A stretch of DNA of 64,000 bases from Candidatus Woesearchaeota archaeon (GTDB lineage: Archaea > Nanobdellota > Nanobdellia > Woesearchaeales > GW2011-AR4), in NCBI GenBank assembly GCA_016180235.1, contig JACPBQ010000005.1, forward strand, positions 1-64,000, in the 5' to 3' direction. The notes beneath the pieces are model-generated. The model was not told the origin of the DNA. It ran no database searches and worked only from the letters and a program-made list of their open reading frames with translations. Below, piece after piece: positions 24,982-33,009 of the stretch. Both the position numbers and the translations under genes were made by a program. The number at the start of each line of letters is the position of its first letter. The first letter of the stretch is position 1.

Positions 24982-25464
24982 ATGGGCTTTATCAGAGTGA
25001 AGAGAATTAATGGTGCAGAGTACGCTTATCTTGTTGAGAACAAGTGGTACAAAAGAGGGTTTAAGAGCAAGGGCAGGGGTTCGAGGCAGACAGTTTCCAA
25101 GTATCTTGGAAGAGTTTATTCTTTTGATAAGGTGAATGATGTTGGATTCTTTGATTTCAAGGTTATGAGCAATGCTGAGCAGTATTTGGTCAATAACACA
25201 CAGGAAGAAGTGATCAAGGACCTTGTGAGATGGGAGCTTTACAGGCACAACATTGAGAATTTTTCAATAGATTTCAGCAGCAAAAAGGTCACGAAAAACA
25301 GCAAAACCATTACGATAAAAATCAATGAAGGCTTCCTTAATGATCATACCCTGAGAAGACTGTTTAACTTAAGGAAAGAGGACAGCCTTTACCTGGCAAA
25401 ATGCTTTGTTGAGGCTGGGATTGAGGTGCCTAAGGAAGTTTTTGTGGGGTTGTTTAGCGAATAA
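24982..25464 (+). CDS. Conserved archaeal-type hypothetical protein
   Basis: The N-terminus VKRINGAEYAYLVENKWYKRG followed by SRQTVSKYLGRVYSF is a small beta domain found at the start of many archaeal proteins and of some transposases. The remaining 100 residues form an alpha/beta part with no catalytic motif and no transposase catalytic domain. It stands as a single gene with a TATA box (ATTATAAATA) upstream. Function is unknown. Confidence 0.65.
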   Translation: MGFIRVKRINGAEYAYLVENKWYKRGFKSKGRGSRQTVSKYLGRVYSFDKVNDVGFFDFKVMSNAEQYLVNNTQEEVIKDLVRWELYRHNIENFSIDFSSKKVTKNSKTITIKINEGFLNDHTLRRLFNLRKEDSLYLAKCFVEAGIEVPKEVFVGLFSE

Positions 25465-25527
25465 AAATTACAATTTCTTATTAGTAAAATAATAATATTT
25501 TTAATATGCATACAATTACCAGTGGCA

Positions 25528-25935
25528 ATGCTAAACCCAAAATTTGAATCAAGCAAACCAAGTAATGATGTCTCTAATTTCCGACCTTTAGCCGATCTAG
25601 TCAGTAAGACACTTGGAGTCCCAATGGATGCCTTTGATTTAGAAGAAATCGCTAAGATTAAGTCTGATAATTGGCTTAAGTCTAATAATAGCATACTCAG
25701 TTTTGAGTCGGATTCCGGGAAATTGACTGTTAGGACCCTTGAAGGGATGAGTTATGGATTTTTTATCGTATTAGATTATGAATCTTTTGCAGATGATGCT
25801 AAATCATTCGGACATAAGAGGAGATTGTATGACCTTCCGGTAAATGGGTTACCAACAATCATAGAAACGGTTTTCGGAGAATTTATAGAAATGTTTTATG
25901 ATCCTAATAAAAGGTATGGGAAACCACTAGCTTAA
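25528..25935 (+). CDS. Hypothetical protein
   Basis: From ATG 25528 the 135 residues form a small acidic soluble protein. The track start is a GTG two codons upstream; ATG 25528 is about 25 nt after the TATA-like TTTTTAATAT and fits a leaderless start. No family or motif is recognised. Confidence 0.55.
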   Translation: MLNPKFESSKPSNDVSNFRPLADLVSKTLGVPMDAFDLEEIAKIKSDNWLKSNNSILSFESDSGKLTVRTLEGMSYGFFIVLDYESFADDAKSFGHKRRLYDLPVNGLPTIIETVFGEFIEMFYDPNKRYGKPLA

Positions 25936-25957
25936 GAAATTCAAATATAACACTTAA

Positions 25958-26578
25958 TTAAAACCTATTCTCCCATTCCTTAACCTTCTTCTCGTCAATA
26001 GATATGTTTTCTTTTTTTGGCCTGTTTTCTCTATATTGCTTATAATTAATTATCCCAAAAATAATCCCTACCGCTAAACCAGCTAGATGGGATATGTTGG
26101 CTGTGTTTTGGGGAAAGAAGATTCCGAAAATGTCTATTAATGCCCAGACTATTAAAGCTATGAACATGGGCATTGGCATGCCGTAAAGCCATATCACCAT
26201 TTTGGGCCTTAAAATTGCTAGCATCCCCATAATGCCAAAAATAGCCCCAGAAGCCCCCAAAACCCTGCTGTAGAATGGCAAGCTTGCGAAAGAAGCCACT
26301 AAGCCGGCAATGAAGAACAATTTTAGGAATTTTCTGGTTCCGATAATATTCTCTAAAATTATTCCGAATAATGCCAATCCGAACAGGTTATACAATAAAT
26401 GGACTAAGCCGCTATGAATGAATATTGCCGTCAATAATGTCCATGGCCTTGTCAAAACGGCATTTGTGTCTAAAATGAATATATCTGTTAAATTTACCAT
26501 TAGTGCTTGAAATATGAATATTATAAAAATTGCCAGGCTGAGCCACAAAGAAGACCAGTGGTTTTTATTGTCCATCAT
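25958..26578 (-). CDS. Rhomboid-family intramembrane serine protease
   Basis: The 206-residue protein has six membrane helices. The nucleophile serine is in GASGAIFGIMG (helix 4) and the catalytic histidine in NISHLAGLAVGIIFG (helix 6), with an HSGLVHLLYNLFGLALFG helix carrying the His/Asn positions typical of the family. Rhomboids cut membrane proteins within or near their helices. The substrate is unknown. It is convergent with the 25528 gene and divergent from uppS. Confidence 0.92.
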   Translation of the reverse strand: MMDNKNHWSSLWLSLAIFIIFIFQALMVNLTDIFILDTNAVLTRPWTLLTAIFIHSGLVHLLYNLFGLALFGIILENIIGTRKFLKLFFIAGLVASFASLPFYSRVLGASGAIFGIMGMLAILRPKMVIWLYGMPMPMFIALIVWALIDIFGIFFPQNTANISHLAGLAVGIIFGIINYKQYRENRPKKENISIDEKKVKEWENRF

Positions 26579-26677
26579 TAAATATTAATTACCAGCCTAT
26601 ATAAAATTTAGCAATAATCAGGAAAAAACCTAATATAAACAAAAACCATTAAAAATTAATCAGAATTAGCCGGAAAT

Positions 26678-27376
26678 ATGGATAAAGGCAATAATCCTGA
26701 GCATATAGCAATAATTTTAGATGGAAACAGAAGGTATGCTAGGAAACAGGGTCTGGAAGCGTGGAAAGGCCACAGTTTTGGAGCCAAAAAGGTTGAGGAT
26801 CTTTTAGAGTGGTGCAGGGATTTAGGCATTAAGGAGCTTACCTTGTACTCTTTCTCTGTTGATAATTTCAAAAGGCCGGAAAAGGAAAAAATGGCAATAT
26901 TCGAGCTGTTCAAGAAGAATTTTGAGAATCTGGAAAAGGATGAAAGGCTGATGAAAAATGGGATTAAAGTTAATTTTATAGGAAGGATTGGGATGTTTCC
27001 AAAGGACATACAGGAAAAAATGCACAGCCTAATGGAAAAAACCAGGAAAAATGGCAAGTTTAAGGTTAATTTTGCGATGGCTTATTCCGGGAAAGCAGAG
27101 ATAACGGATTCCATCAAGAGAATCATTCAAAAAATAAATGATAAGGATATTAATGATATCAATGAGGATCTAATTAAAAATAACCTATACCTTAGCTCTG
27201 AGCCTGATATTTTCATAAGGCCCGGAGGGGAAAAGAGGATGAGTGATTTTTTATTGTGGCAGTCTGCGTATGCCGAAATTTTCTTCATCTCGAAACTATG
27301 GCCTGAGTTCACCAAGGAAGACCTGATTAAGATAATTGGAGAGTTCAAGCAGAGGGAAAGAAGGTTTGGGAAGTGA
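26678..27376 (+). CDS. uppS: cis-Prenyltransferase (polyprenyl diphosphate synthase, UppS family)
   Basis: The 232 residues carry the cis-prenyltransferase signatures: HIAIILDGNRRYARKQGL (catalytic Asp), WKGHSFGAKKVEDLLEWC, LTLYSFSVDNFKRP and, near the end, EPDIFIRPGGEKRMSDFLLWQSAYAEIFF. It condenses isopentenyl diphosphate to make the long-chain polyprenyl carrier used for glycan transfer across the membrane. The GT4, PAP2 phosphatase and TMTC-like enzyme in this window could act in the same carrier cycle, but they are not linked by operon. Confidence 0.95.
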   Translation: MDKGNNPEHIAIILDGNRRYARKQGLEAWKGHSFGAKKVEDLLEWCRDLGIKELTLYSFSVDNFKRPEKEKMAIFELFKKNFENLEKDERLMKNGIKVNFIGRIGMFPKDIQEKMHSLMEKTRKNGKFKVNFAMAYSGKAEITDSIKRIIQKINDKDINDINEDLIKNNLYLSSEPDIFIRPGGEKRMSDFLLWQSAYAEIFFISKLWPEFTKEDLIKIIGEFKQRERRFGK

Positions 27377-27504
27377 ATAACACCATAGAACAGGGTTCGG
27401 GACATTTATTTACAATAATCAAAAACCAATAAAAATTACAATTTTTAATAATAAATACATCCCACCATCATTCCCCACCACCCGCCGGCAGTGGGTTAGA
27501 TAAC

Positions 27505-27633
27505 GATACATAAAGATGATAGTTTGCCGTCGGAATTGCGCTCATTTTTTTGCATTTTTTAAATCAATTTTATGTAGTAATCTGCGTAAATCTCCGACGG
27601 ATTGTGCCCTTTTCTCTGGGGCTTTAATGTATC
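27505..27633. repeat. Nested inverted repeats (possible structured RNA)
   Basis: GATACAT (27505) pairs with ATGTATC (27627), and inside it CCGTCGGA (27527) pairs with TCCGACGG (27593). The 360-bp gap between uppS and the 27736 gene holds no gene. GC-rich patches (CCACCCGCC near 27478 and 27652) differ from the local AT-rich background. Confidence 0.4.
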
Positions 27634-27667
27634 TTTAAGTACACCACTCCCCACCCGCCCTTTCTAA

Positions 27668-27712
27668 TTTTTTTACTACTATAATGTAACAAAAATAGAA
27701 AGATTTAAATAC
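27668..27712 (+). promoter_or_regulatory. Promoter of the shared AAAAATAGAAAG type
   Basis: AAAAATAGAAAGATTTAAAT, at about 27691-27710, is identical over 20 bp to the core promoter of the gene at 11422. It is preceded by TTACTACTATAATGTAAC, a relative of the 18-bp operator-like box. Confidence 0.5.
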
Positions 27713-27735
27713 TGTCAATTTATACGTATCATACT

Positions 27736-28368
27736 ATGAATCCAAAAACTGTACGAAGTCCAAGATCTTTAGCTCAATACGAAATAGACCCAATTTTAAG
27801 AAGGTATTTACAAAAGTTCTTAGATGGCAAAGCTGATATACCTGGTGTTGCTAAAAGAGAAATTTGGGTATCAAAACTGGTTCTAGGTATGCATACTGGA
27901 GGACTAGAGGTACAGCTTGAAGGAGCACCTCCAATTCATGATGCTTTTCCTGGGTATGGTTCAGCAGATTATGTAATGTCGGTTGGTGAATTTGCTGATT
28001 GGTTTAGAATTAAAGGCAGAAAGGAAGAAGGAAAAGATCATATCGTTGTAGAAACTATGATTAAATCAAAATATGTTCCTGTGGAAGGTCAATTATCAAA
28101 TGAAGAAGTCCCTTATTCTCACGATGAAAATTTAGTAATCGCACATATTTTAGGACATTTAAACCTATATAGAAGAGAAGATGATTTTCAAACAATATAC
28201 GCAGCAAATTGGGTTCACGGAGGTTTTAGGCCGCATAGTTCAAAAAAATTGAATGATGCTTTTGAAAGATTGTATGTAGGCCGACAAGCAATTAATAATT
28301 TTCTTGCAAGACACGGTGAAATTGCTAAAGCTGCACTTGATCAAGTAGCGAAATATGAAAGGAAGTAA
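27736..28368 (+). CDS. Hypothetical protein
   Basis: The 210-residue protein is soluble and unrecognised. Visible segments include PPIHDAFPGYGSADYVMSVG, an ENLVIAHILGHLNLYRRED stretch and a helical C-terminus. The histidines in AHILGHL recall a metal site but do not form HExxH. It is flanked by 13-bp inverted repeats and interrupts the uppS-recJ neighbourhood. Its promoter belongs to the shared AAAAATAGAAAG group. Confidence 0.55.
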   Translation: MNPKTVRSPRSLAQYEIDPILRRYLQKFLDGKADIPGVAKREIWVSKLVLGMHTGGLEVQLEGAPPIHDAFPGYGSADYVMSVGEFADWFRIKGRKEEGKDHIVVETMIKSKYVPVEGQLSNEEVPYSHDENLVIAHILGHLNLYRREDDFQTIYAANWVHGGFRPHSSKKLNDAFERLYVGRQAINNFLARHGEIAKAALDQVAKYERK

Positions 28369-28495
28369 TCAAAAAGTCCGCATAATACCATAAAATTCTA
28401 GTCCCGAACCCTGCTCTTATTCTCGGAAGCATCGCTTAACTTATTATCAAAATCAAAACCTATTTAAACAAACACTTTCCTTATTTTTCCCTAAA

Positions 28496-29908
28496 ATGGA
28501 TTCTTATGAGCTGTTCAGGGAAGATGTCAGGAAGACCGCAAATGAGTTCAGGAAGATTCCAAAGAACGAAGTCATAAGGGTTGTGAGCCATTTTGATGCT
28601 GACGGCATAAGCTCTGCTTCTTTGCTTGTAAAATTGCTTGGCAACGAGAGCAGAAAATACTCTATATCAATAATACAGAACATAAAGAAAGAAATCCTGC
28701 AAGGGCTGTCCAAAGAGCCTTACAACTACTTTATTTTTTCAGATATAGGATCCGGGGTCCTGTCATATATAGAAGAGCTTTTCAATGACAAACAAGTCTT
28801 CATTCTTGACCATCATAATCCGGAAAAAAAAGACGTAAAGGGTAATATCACTTTCCTGAATCCGCACAAGCAGGGAATTGATGGCGGCATAGAGATTTCA
28901 GGGGCAGGAGTTGTGTACCTGTTCTGCAGGGAAGTTGACAGCAATATGGAGGAGTTTGCGCATGTTGCCATAATAGGCGCAATGGGGGACATGCAGGAGC
29001 ATAATGGCTTTGAGAAGCTTAACAATGAGATACTTGAGAAGGCAGTTGAGAAGGGAAAGCTCAAGGTGATAAGGGGCTTAAGGCTCTTTGGAGCGCAGAC
29101 AAAACCGCTGCACAAAGTCCTTGAATACTGCACCGACCCTTTAATCCCGGGAGTTACCGGCTCCGAATCCGGAGCAATACAGTTCCTGCATCAGATCGGC
29201 ATAAACCCGAAAGACGGCAAAGGATGGAAGAAGGTTACTCATTTAAGCAAGGAAGAGATGAAAAACCTTGTTACTGGAGTCATATTAAAGAGGCTTGGGG
29301 AAGACAAGCCGGAAGATGTTCTTGGAAATGTGTACATCCTAAAAGCGGAGGAGGAGGAAAGCCCGACAAAAGACGCGAAAGAATTTGCAACCTTGCTCAA
29401 TGCGTGCGGAAGGATGGATAAGGCTTCATTGGGAATAGGGGCATGCCTTGGAGATGAGAAACTTAAGAAAAAAGCCATTTATCTGATGAGCGAATATAAA
29501 AGGGAGATAATCACTTCATTAAGATGGTATGATGAAAACAAAAAAGGAGATTTTGTCATCAAAGGAAACGGCTATGTGATAATTAATGCCCAAGATAAAA
29601 TAAGGCCGACTATCATAGGGACATTAGCCTCTATTCTATCGAAATCCAATGGCTCTGAAGAAAAGTTCATCATGTCAATGGCCCAGCTTGCTGACGGCAC
29701 AACCAAGGTATCATTAAGGATGAAAGGCACGGGAAATGAAATTGACTTGAGGGACATCGTCATGGACATTGTCGATGGAATGGAAGGCTGCGAGGCAGGA
29801 GGCCATGCGAATGCCGCCGGTGCCTTAATACCGACAAAAATGGAAGATGAGTTTATTGAGAAAGCGAAAATAGTGCTGGAAAAAAAAGCAATTGAAGAGA
29901 TAGTATGA
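28496..29908 (+). CDS. recJ: Archaeal RecJ-like DHH phosphoesterase
   Basis: The 470 residues show the DHH family motifs in order: SHFDADGISSASLL, FSDIGSGV, FILDHHNPE and IIGAMGDMQEH in the first half, then a DHHA1 domain with GGHANAAGALI near residue 445. Archaeal RecJ/GAN proteins are single-strand nucleases associated with GINS, or 3'-5' exonucleases that edit RNA-DNA ends. The wHTH gene is convergent, 2 bp away. Confidence 0.92.
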   Translation: MDSYELFREDVRKTANEFRKIPKNEVIRVVSHFDADGISSASLLVKLLGNESRKYSISIIQNIKKEILQGLSKEPYNYFIFSDIGSGVLSYIEELFNDKQVFILDHHNPEKKDVKGNITFLNPHKQGIDGGIEISGAGVVYLFCREVDSNMEEFAHVAIIGAMGDMQEHNGFEKLNNEILEKAVEKGKLKVIRGLRLFGAQTKPLHKVLEYCTDPLIPGVTGSESGAIQFLHQIGINPKDGKGWKKVTHLSKEEMKNLVTGVILKRLGEDKPEDVLGNVYILKAEEEESPTKDAKEFATLLNACGRMDKASLGIGACLGDEKLKKKAIYLMSEYKREIITSLRWYDENKKGDFVIKGNGYVIINAQDKIRPTIIGTLASILSKSNGSEEKFIMSMAQLADGTTKVSLRMKGTGNEIDLRDIVMDIVDGMEGCEAGGHANAAGALIPTKMEDEFIEKAKIVLEKKAIEEIV

Positions 29909-29910
29909 AA

Positions 29911-30180
29911 TTAAAGCTTTGTCCTTATGCCGTCAATGTGATCTGCTATTTCTGAGCCGGTCTTTGTCAATGTGAGCAGCTTTAACCTGCCTTGTTTTTC
30001 AAAATTTATAAGGCCAGACTTCTCCATTTCCTGCAGTATCTTCACAACATGAGAATAAGTGCAGTCAACTGTCTTTGCCAGTGAGGACGCGTAGATATCT
30101 GCTTTTGCGTTCTTTAGGTGAACGAGCATCATTGCTGGCTTCTCGCGAAAAAATACGTTGAAAATTTCCTTGTTATCCAT
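29911..30180 (-). CDS. Small winged-helix regulator
   Basis: The 89 residues are one winged-helix domain of MarR/ArsR type (VHLKNAKADIYASSLAKTVDCTYSHVVKILQEMEKSGLINFEKQGRLKLLTLT). It has no effector domain. Upstream on its own promoter side two similar direct elements TTTGGAATATAG and TTTGGAGTATATAG (30232-30257) could be its operator. It lies between two DNA-repair genes; its target is unknown. Confidence 0.8.
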   Translation of the reverse strand: MDNKEIFNVFFREKPAMMLVHLKNAKADIYASSLAKTVDCTYSHVVKILQEMEKSGLINFEKQGRLKLLTLTKTGSEIADHIDGIRTKL

Positions 30181-30368
30181 CTGACCAACCCCCTAACGAT
30201 GTTTTTTATGTTACTAGTGTAAAATTCCTGTTTTGGAATATAGTTTGGAGTATATAGAGTTATTTATAAAGGTTTCGGAATTTTTAATTTTTCCGTCGGG
30301 AATTCAAATAATTTCAAATTTGCTGGTTACAACAAAACTTATAAATGAACATAGATTATATTTTCAAA

Positions 30369-32246
30369 ATGCCAAAAAACGCCTTATTGAAGGAAATCCT
30401 TTTCCCGCATGACAAGGTAAGGAGCATACAGGATTCAATGATTGTTGACATTTACAATGCTTTAAACAATAAAAAAAACATCATTGTTCATGCCCCTACC
30501 GGCATCGGAAAAACCGTTTCTGCCTTGGCTCCTGCCTTAAGCTTTGCCCTGAAGAAGGGCCTTACTGTTTTCTTCCTTACATCAAGGCAGACCCAGCATA
30601 AGATTGCGGTAGACACGTTAAAGCAGATAAAGAAAAAGCACGGGAATGATTTTGGGGTTGTTGACCTTATAGGAAAGAGATGGATGTGCCTACAGGAAAT
30701 CGATGGATTGCAGAACTCTGATTTCCTGGAATACTGCAAAAAATTAAGGGAGAAGAATGAATGTGAATTTTACCTGAACACAAGAAAGAAGTCGAGAAGC
30801 ACAACAGTAGAAGCGGAAAAAAAGCTGCATGAACTAAGGATTTTAGGGCCGATGCATGTGCAGGAATTGGTTGAGGAATGCAAAAAGCCAAAACTATGCC
30901 CTTATGAGATGGCTTCATTGATGGCAAAGGATGCCAAAGTCATTATTGCAGACTACAATTATGTTTTTAATCCCAACATAAGAGACAGCCTGCTTGCAAG
31001 GACCGGCAAAAAGCTTGAGGAGAGCATAATAATAGTCGATGAGGGGCATAATCTTCCTGCCAGGGCAAGAGAGTTATTGACTGCAAAAATTTCATCTTAT
31101 ATAATGGATAATGCCGTCAAGGAAGCCAGCAAGTTCGAGTATTTTGATGCCCTTGTCAAATTAAAAAATTTGAAGGATATTTTTGAAAATCTGGGAATGG
31201 ATTTGAACTTCAATAAAGAGGAAAAGTTTGTCAGGAAGCACGAGTTTATAGATTCGGTAAAAGAAAGCATTGATTATGACGAGCTTGTTTCTGGCTTTGC
31301 ATTGATAGGTGATGACATAAGGGAGAGACAGAAGCAGAGCTATATTGGAAGCGTGGGAAAGTTTTTAGATGCATGGCAGGGGCAGGATAACGGATTTGCA
31401 AGAATACTTACAAAAACCCCAAATGGAAATTTAATTTTGAATTACAAATGCCTTGACCCATCATTAATGACGAGGGATGCCATAGAGAGGAGCTATGCGA
31501 CAATAATAATGTCAGGAACTTTAATCCCTACCGCAATGTATGCAGATATTCTTGGCTTCCCGAAAGACAGTGTTGAGAAGGTTTATGACAATCCTTTTCC
31601 AAAAAATAACAGGCTATGCCTGATAATACCGGAGACAACGACAAAATTCACAAGGAGGAATGATGAGGAATATAAAAATATAGCCAATGTGTGCAATAAA
31701 ATTGTTGGTAAGATAAACGGGAATTCTATTCTGTTCTTTCCCAGCTATGAGCTAAGGGACAAAGTGTACGGGCATTTTTACAGCATATGCAATAAAAAGA
31801 AGATAATTGAAAAACAAAATTTGAGCAAGGAAGAAAAAGAAAGCATCCTTGAAGAATTCAAAGAAAACAGGAAAGAAGGATGCGTCCTGTTGGCTGTTTC
31901 TACAGGAAGCTTTGGGGAAGGCATAGACCTGCCGGGAGATTTCCTAAAGGGAGTGGTTATTGTGGGGCTGCCATTGGAAAAGCCGGACTTGGAAACCAAA
32001 GAGCTTATTGACTATTACCAGGAAAAATACGGGAAGGGAATGGAATACGGCTATATTTTTCCTGCAATAACAAAATGCCTGCAAAATGCGGGAAGATGCA
32101 TAAGAAGCGAAACTGACAAAGGAGTTATTGTCTTTTTGGATGAAAGGTTTGCATGGGAAAACTATCACAAATGCCTGCCCCTGGACATGGGCTTCAAGAT
32201 AAGCAAGAATTATGAGGAGAGGATTGAAAGATTTTTTGGTTCTTAG
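30369..32246 (+). CDS. xpd: XPD/Rad3-family Fe-S DNA helicase
   Basis: This superfamily 2 helicase unwinds DNA 5' to 3' in repair. The protein (625 residues from ATG 30369) has Walker A HAPTGIGKTVSALAP, four cysteines between Walker A and B in the Fe-S position (RWMC, EYC, NEC and KLCPYE), VDEGHNLPARA as DEAH box, and the C-terminal motifs STGSFGEGIDLPGD and QNAGRCIRSETDKG. I moved the start because the track ATG (30345) lies inside the TATA box (CTTATAAAT, about 30338-30346). ATG 30369 is at the right distance for a leaderless mRNA. Confidence 0.92.
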   Translation: MPKNALLKEILFPHDKVRSIQDSMIVDIYNALNNKKNIIVHAPTGIGKTVSALAPALSFALKKGLTVFFLTSRQTQHKIAVDTLKQIKKKHGNDFGVVDLIGKRWMCLQEIDGLQNSDFLEYCKKLREKNECEFYLNTRKKSRSTTVEAEKKLHELRILGPMHVQELVEECKKPKLCPYEMASLMAKDAKVIIADYNYVFNPNIRDSLLARTGKKLEESIIIVDEGHNLPARARELLTAKISSYIMDNAVKEASKFEYFDALVKLKNLKDIFENLGMDLNFNKEEKFVRKHEFIDSVKESIDYDELVSGFALIGDDIRERQKQSYIGSVGKFLDAWQGQDNGFARILTKTPNGNLILNYKCLDPSLMTRDAIERSYATIIMSGTLIPTAMYADILGFPKDSVEKVYDNPFPKNNRLCLIIPETTTKFTRRNDEEYKNIANVCNKIVGKINGNSILFFPSYELRDKVYGHFYSICNKKKIIEKQNLSKEEKESILEEFKENRKEGCVLLAVSTGSFGEGIDLPGDFLKGVVIVGLPLEKPDLETKELIDYYQEKYGKGMEYGYIFPAITKCLQNAGRCIRSETDKGVIVFLDERFAWENYHKCLPLDMGFKISKNYEERIERFFGS

Positions 32247-32332
32247 AATTGGTTCATTCTATTACTAAATTACTAAACTAGTATACAAAAACGTAATATT
32301 TATATATGAGCTGTGTTTTATAGTATTTCAGT

Positions 32333-32734
32333 ATGGTTATTTTGTTTGACCGGTTTAATCTGCCGGAGGATATTTACGAGATTATTTTCGCGACCAAGCA
32401 GCAGATTATTGTAGCGAAGCTGCTGATCGAGATGATCAAGACAAACGGAGGAGAGATAAACAAAACAGAGATGTCGTTGTTTGCAACCAAGCTGCATGAC
32501 GGCAACTTAATAACTGACCTGATTGAAGAAGAGCCTTACAAGGGAAAGAAGGTAAAAGTCTCCTATAACAAAAGGCAGTTTTATGACAGGATTTTAACGC
32601 CGATGAAGAGCATGGGGCTTATAGATTATGATCTTTACAAGAAAACTTACAAATTAACAGACCACTTCAACAAAGAGATGATAAGAATAGGATTAGTGTG
32701 GCTGAAGGAGATGAGAAAACCAGCAAGGAAATAA
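32333..32734 (+). CDS. Hypothetical winged-helix-like protein
   Basis: The 133 residues are helical, and the C-terminal half (NKRQFYDRILTPMKSMGLIDYDLYKKTYKLTDHFNKEM) looks like a winged helix. No characterised family is recognised. The promoter carries ACTAGTATACAAAAAC ahead of ATTTATATAT, the same pair of sequences found before the hypothetical gene at 18760-19254. Confidence 0.6.
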   Translation: MVILFDRFNLPEDIYEIIFATKQQIIVAKLLIEMIKTNGGEINKTEMSLFATKLHDGNLITDLIEEEPYKGKKVKVSYNKRQFYDRILTPMKSMGLIDYDLYKKTYKLTDHFNKEMIRIGLVWLKEMRKPARK

Positions 32735-32744
32735 TGTTTTTTAA

Positions 32745-32801
32745 GGCCCCCCCCATCAGAGTTCTTTCCAAACCACCCCCACGAATCGAAAGCGGGGGGC
32801 C
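32745..32801. terminator. GC-rich hairpin after the 32333 gene
   Basis: GGCCCCCC (32745-32752) pairs with GGGGGGCC (32794-32801), 10 bp after the stop codon. Unusually G/C-rich for this genome, it may act in transcription termination or RNA 3'-end protection; archaeal terminators are usually only T-rich, so the call is tentative. Confidence 0.4.
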
Positions 32802-32916
32802 AATCATTTCAAAAAAAAAGGATAGTTGAACCGCAGGGAAAAAGAGGTGATATTGGGGGTTTATTCGGATTTCATAATAATTTAATTTTTTATAATATTA
32901 ATTCCTTTAATTTTAA

Positions 32917-32939
32917 GCTCGGCGCATTACGGCCTCGCA
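32917..32939. repeat. Dispersed intergenic motif, copy 2
   Basis: This second copy of the 23-bp motif at 14257-14279 differs only by C for T at one position and has similar AT-rich sequence before it. It lies about 70 bp ahead of smc. The rest of the 275-bp gap holds the hairpin at 32745 and the smc promoter (TTTAAATATAAT). Confidence 0.6.
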
Positions 32940-33009
32940 ATATTTAGATACGCCCACTAGACTTCTTTATAAAAACCTTTAAATATAATCGATATTTGAG
33001 TTTGCCATT

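Larger units (their letters stand above)
27391..28413. repeat. 13-bp inverted repeats bounding a single-gene cassette
   Basis: CAGGGTTCGGGAC at 27391-27403 and its exact reverse complement at 28401-28413 lie just outside the gene at 27736 and between two core genes (uppS and recJ). This is the layout of a small inserted element, although no transposase is present and no target duplication was found. Confidence 0.45.

Noticed and set aside
24982-25464. Transposase
   Set aside because: The N-terminal YAYLVEN...KYLGRV domain occurs in some transposases, but there is no DDE or other catalytic region.
30345-30368. Upstream ATG of the XPD-like helicase
   Set aside because: The ATG overlaps the TATA box and would not be transcribed.
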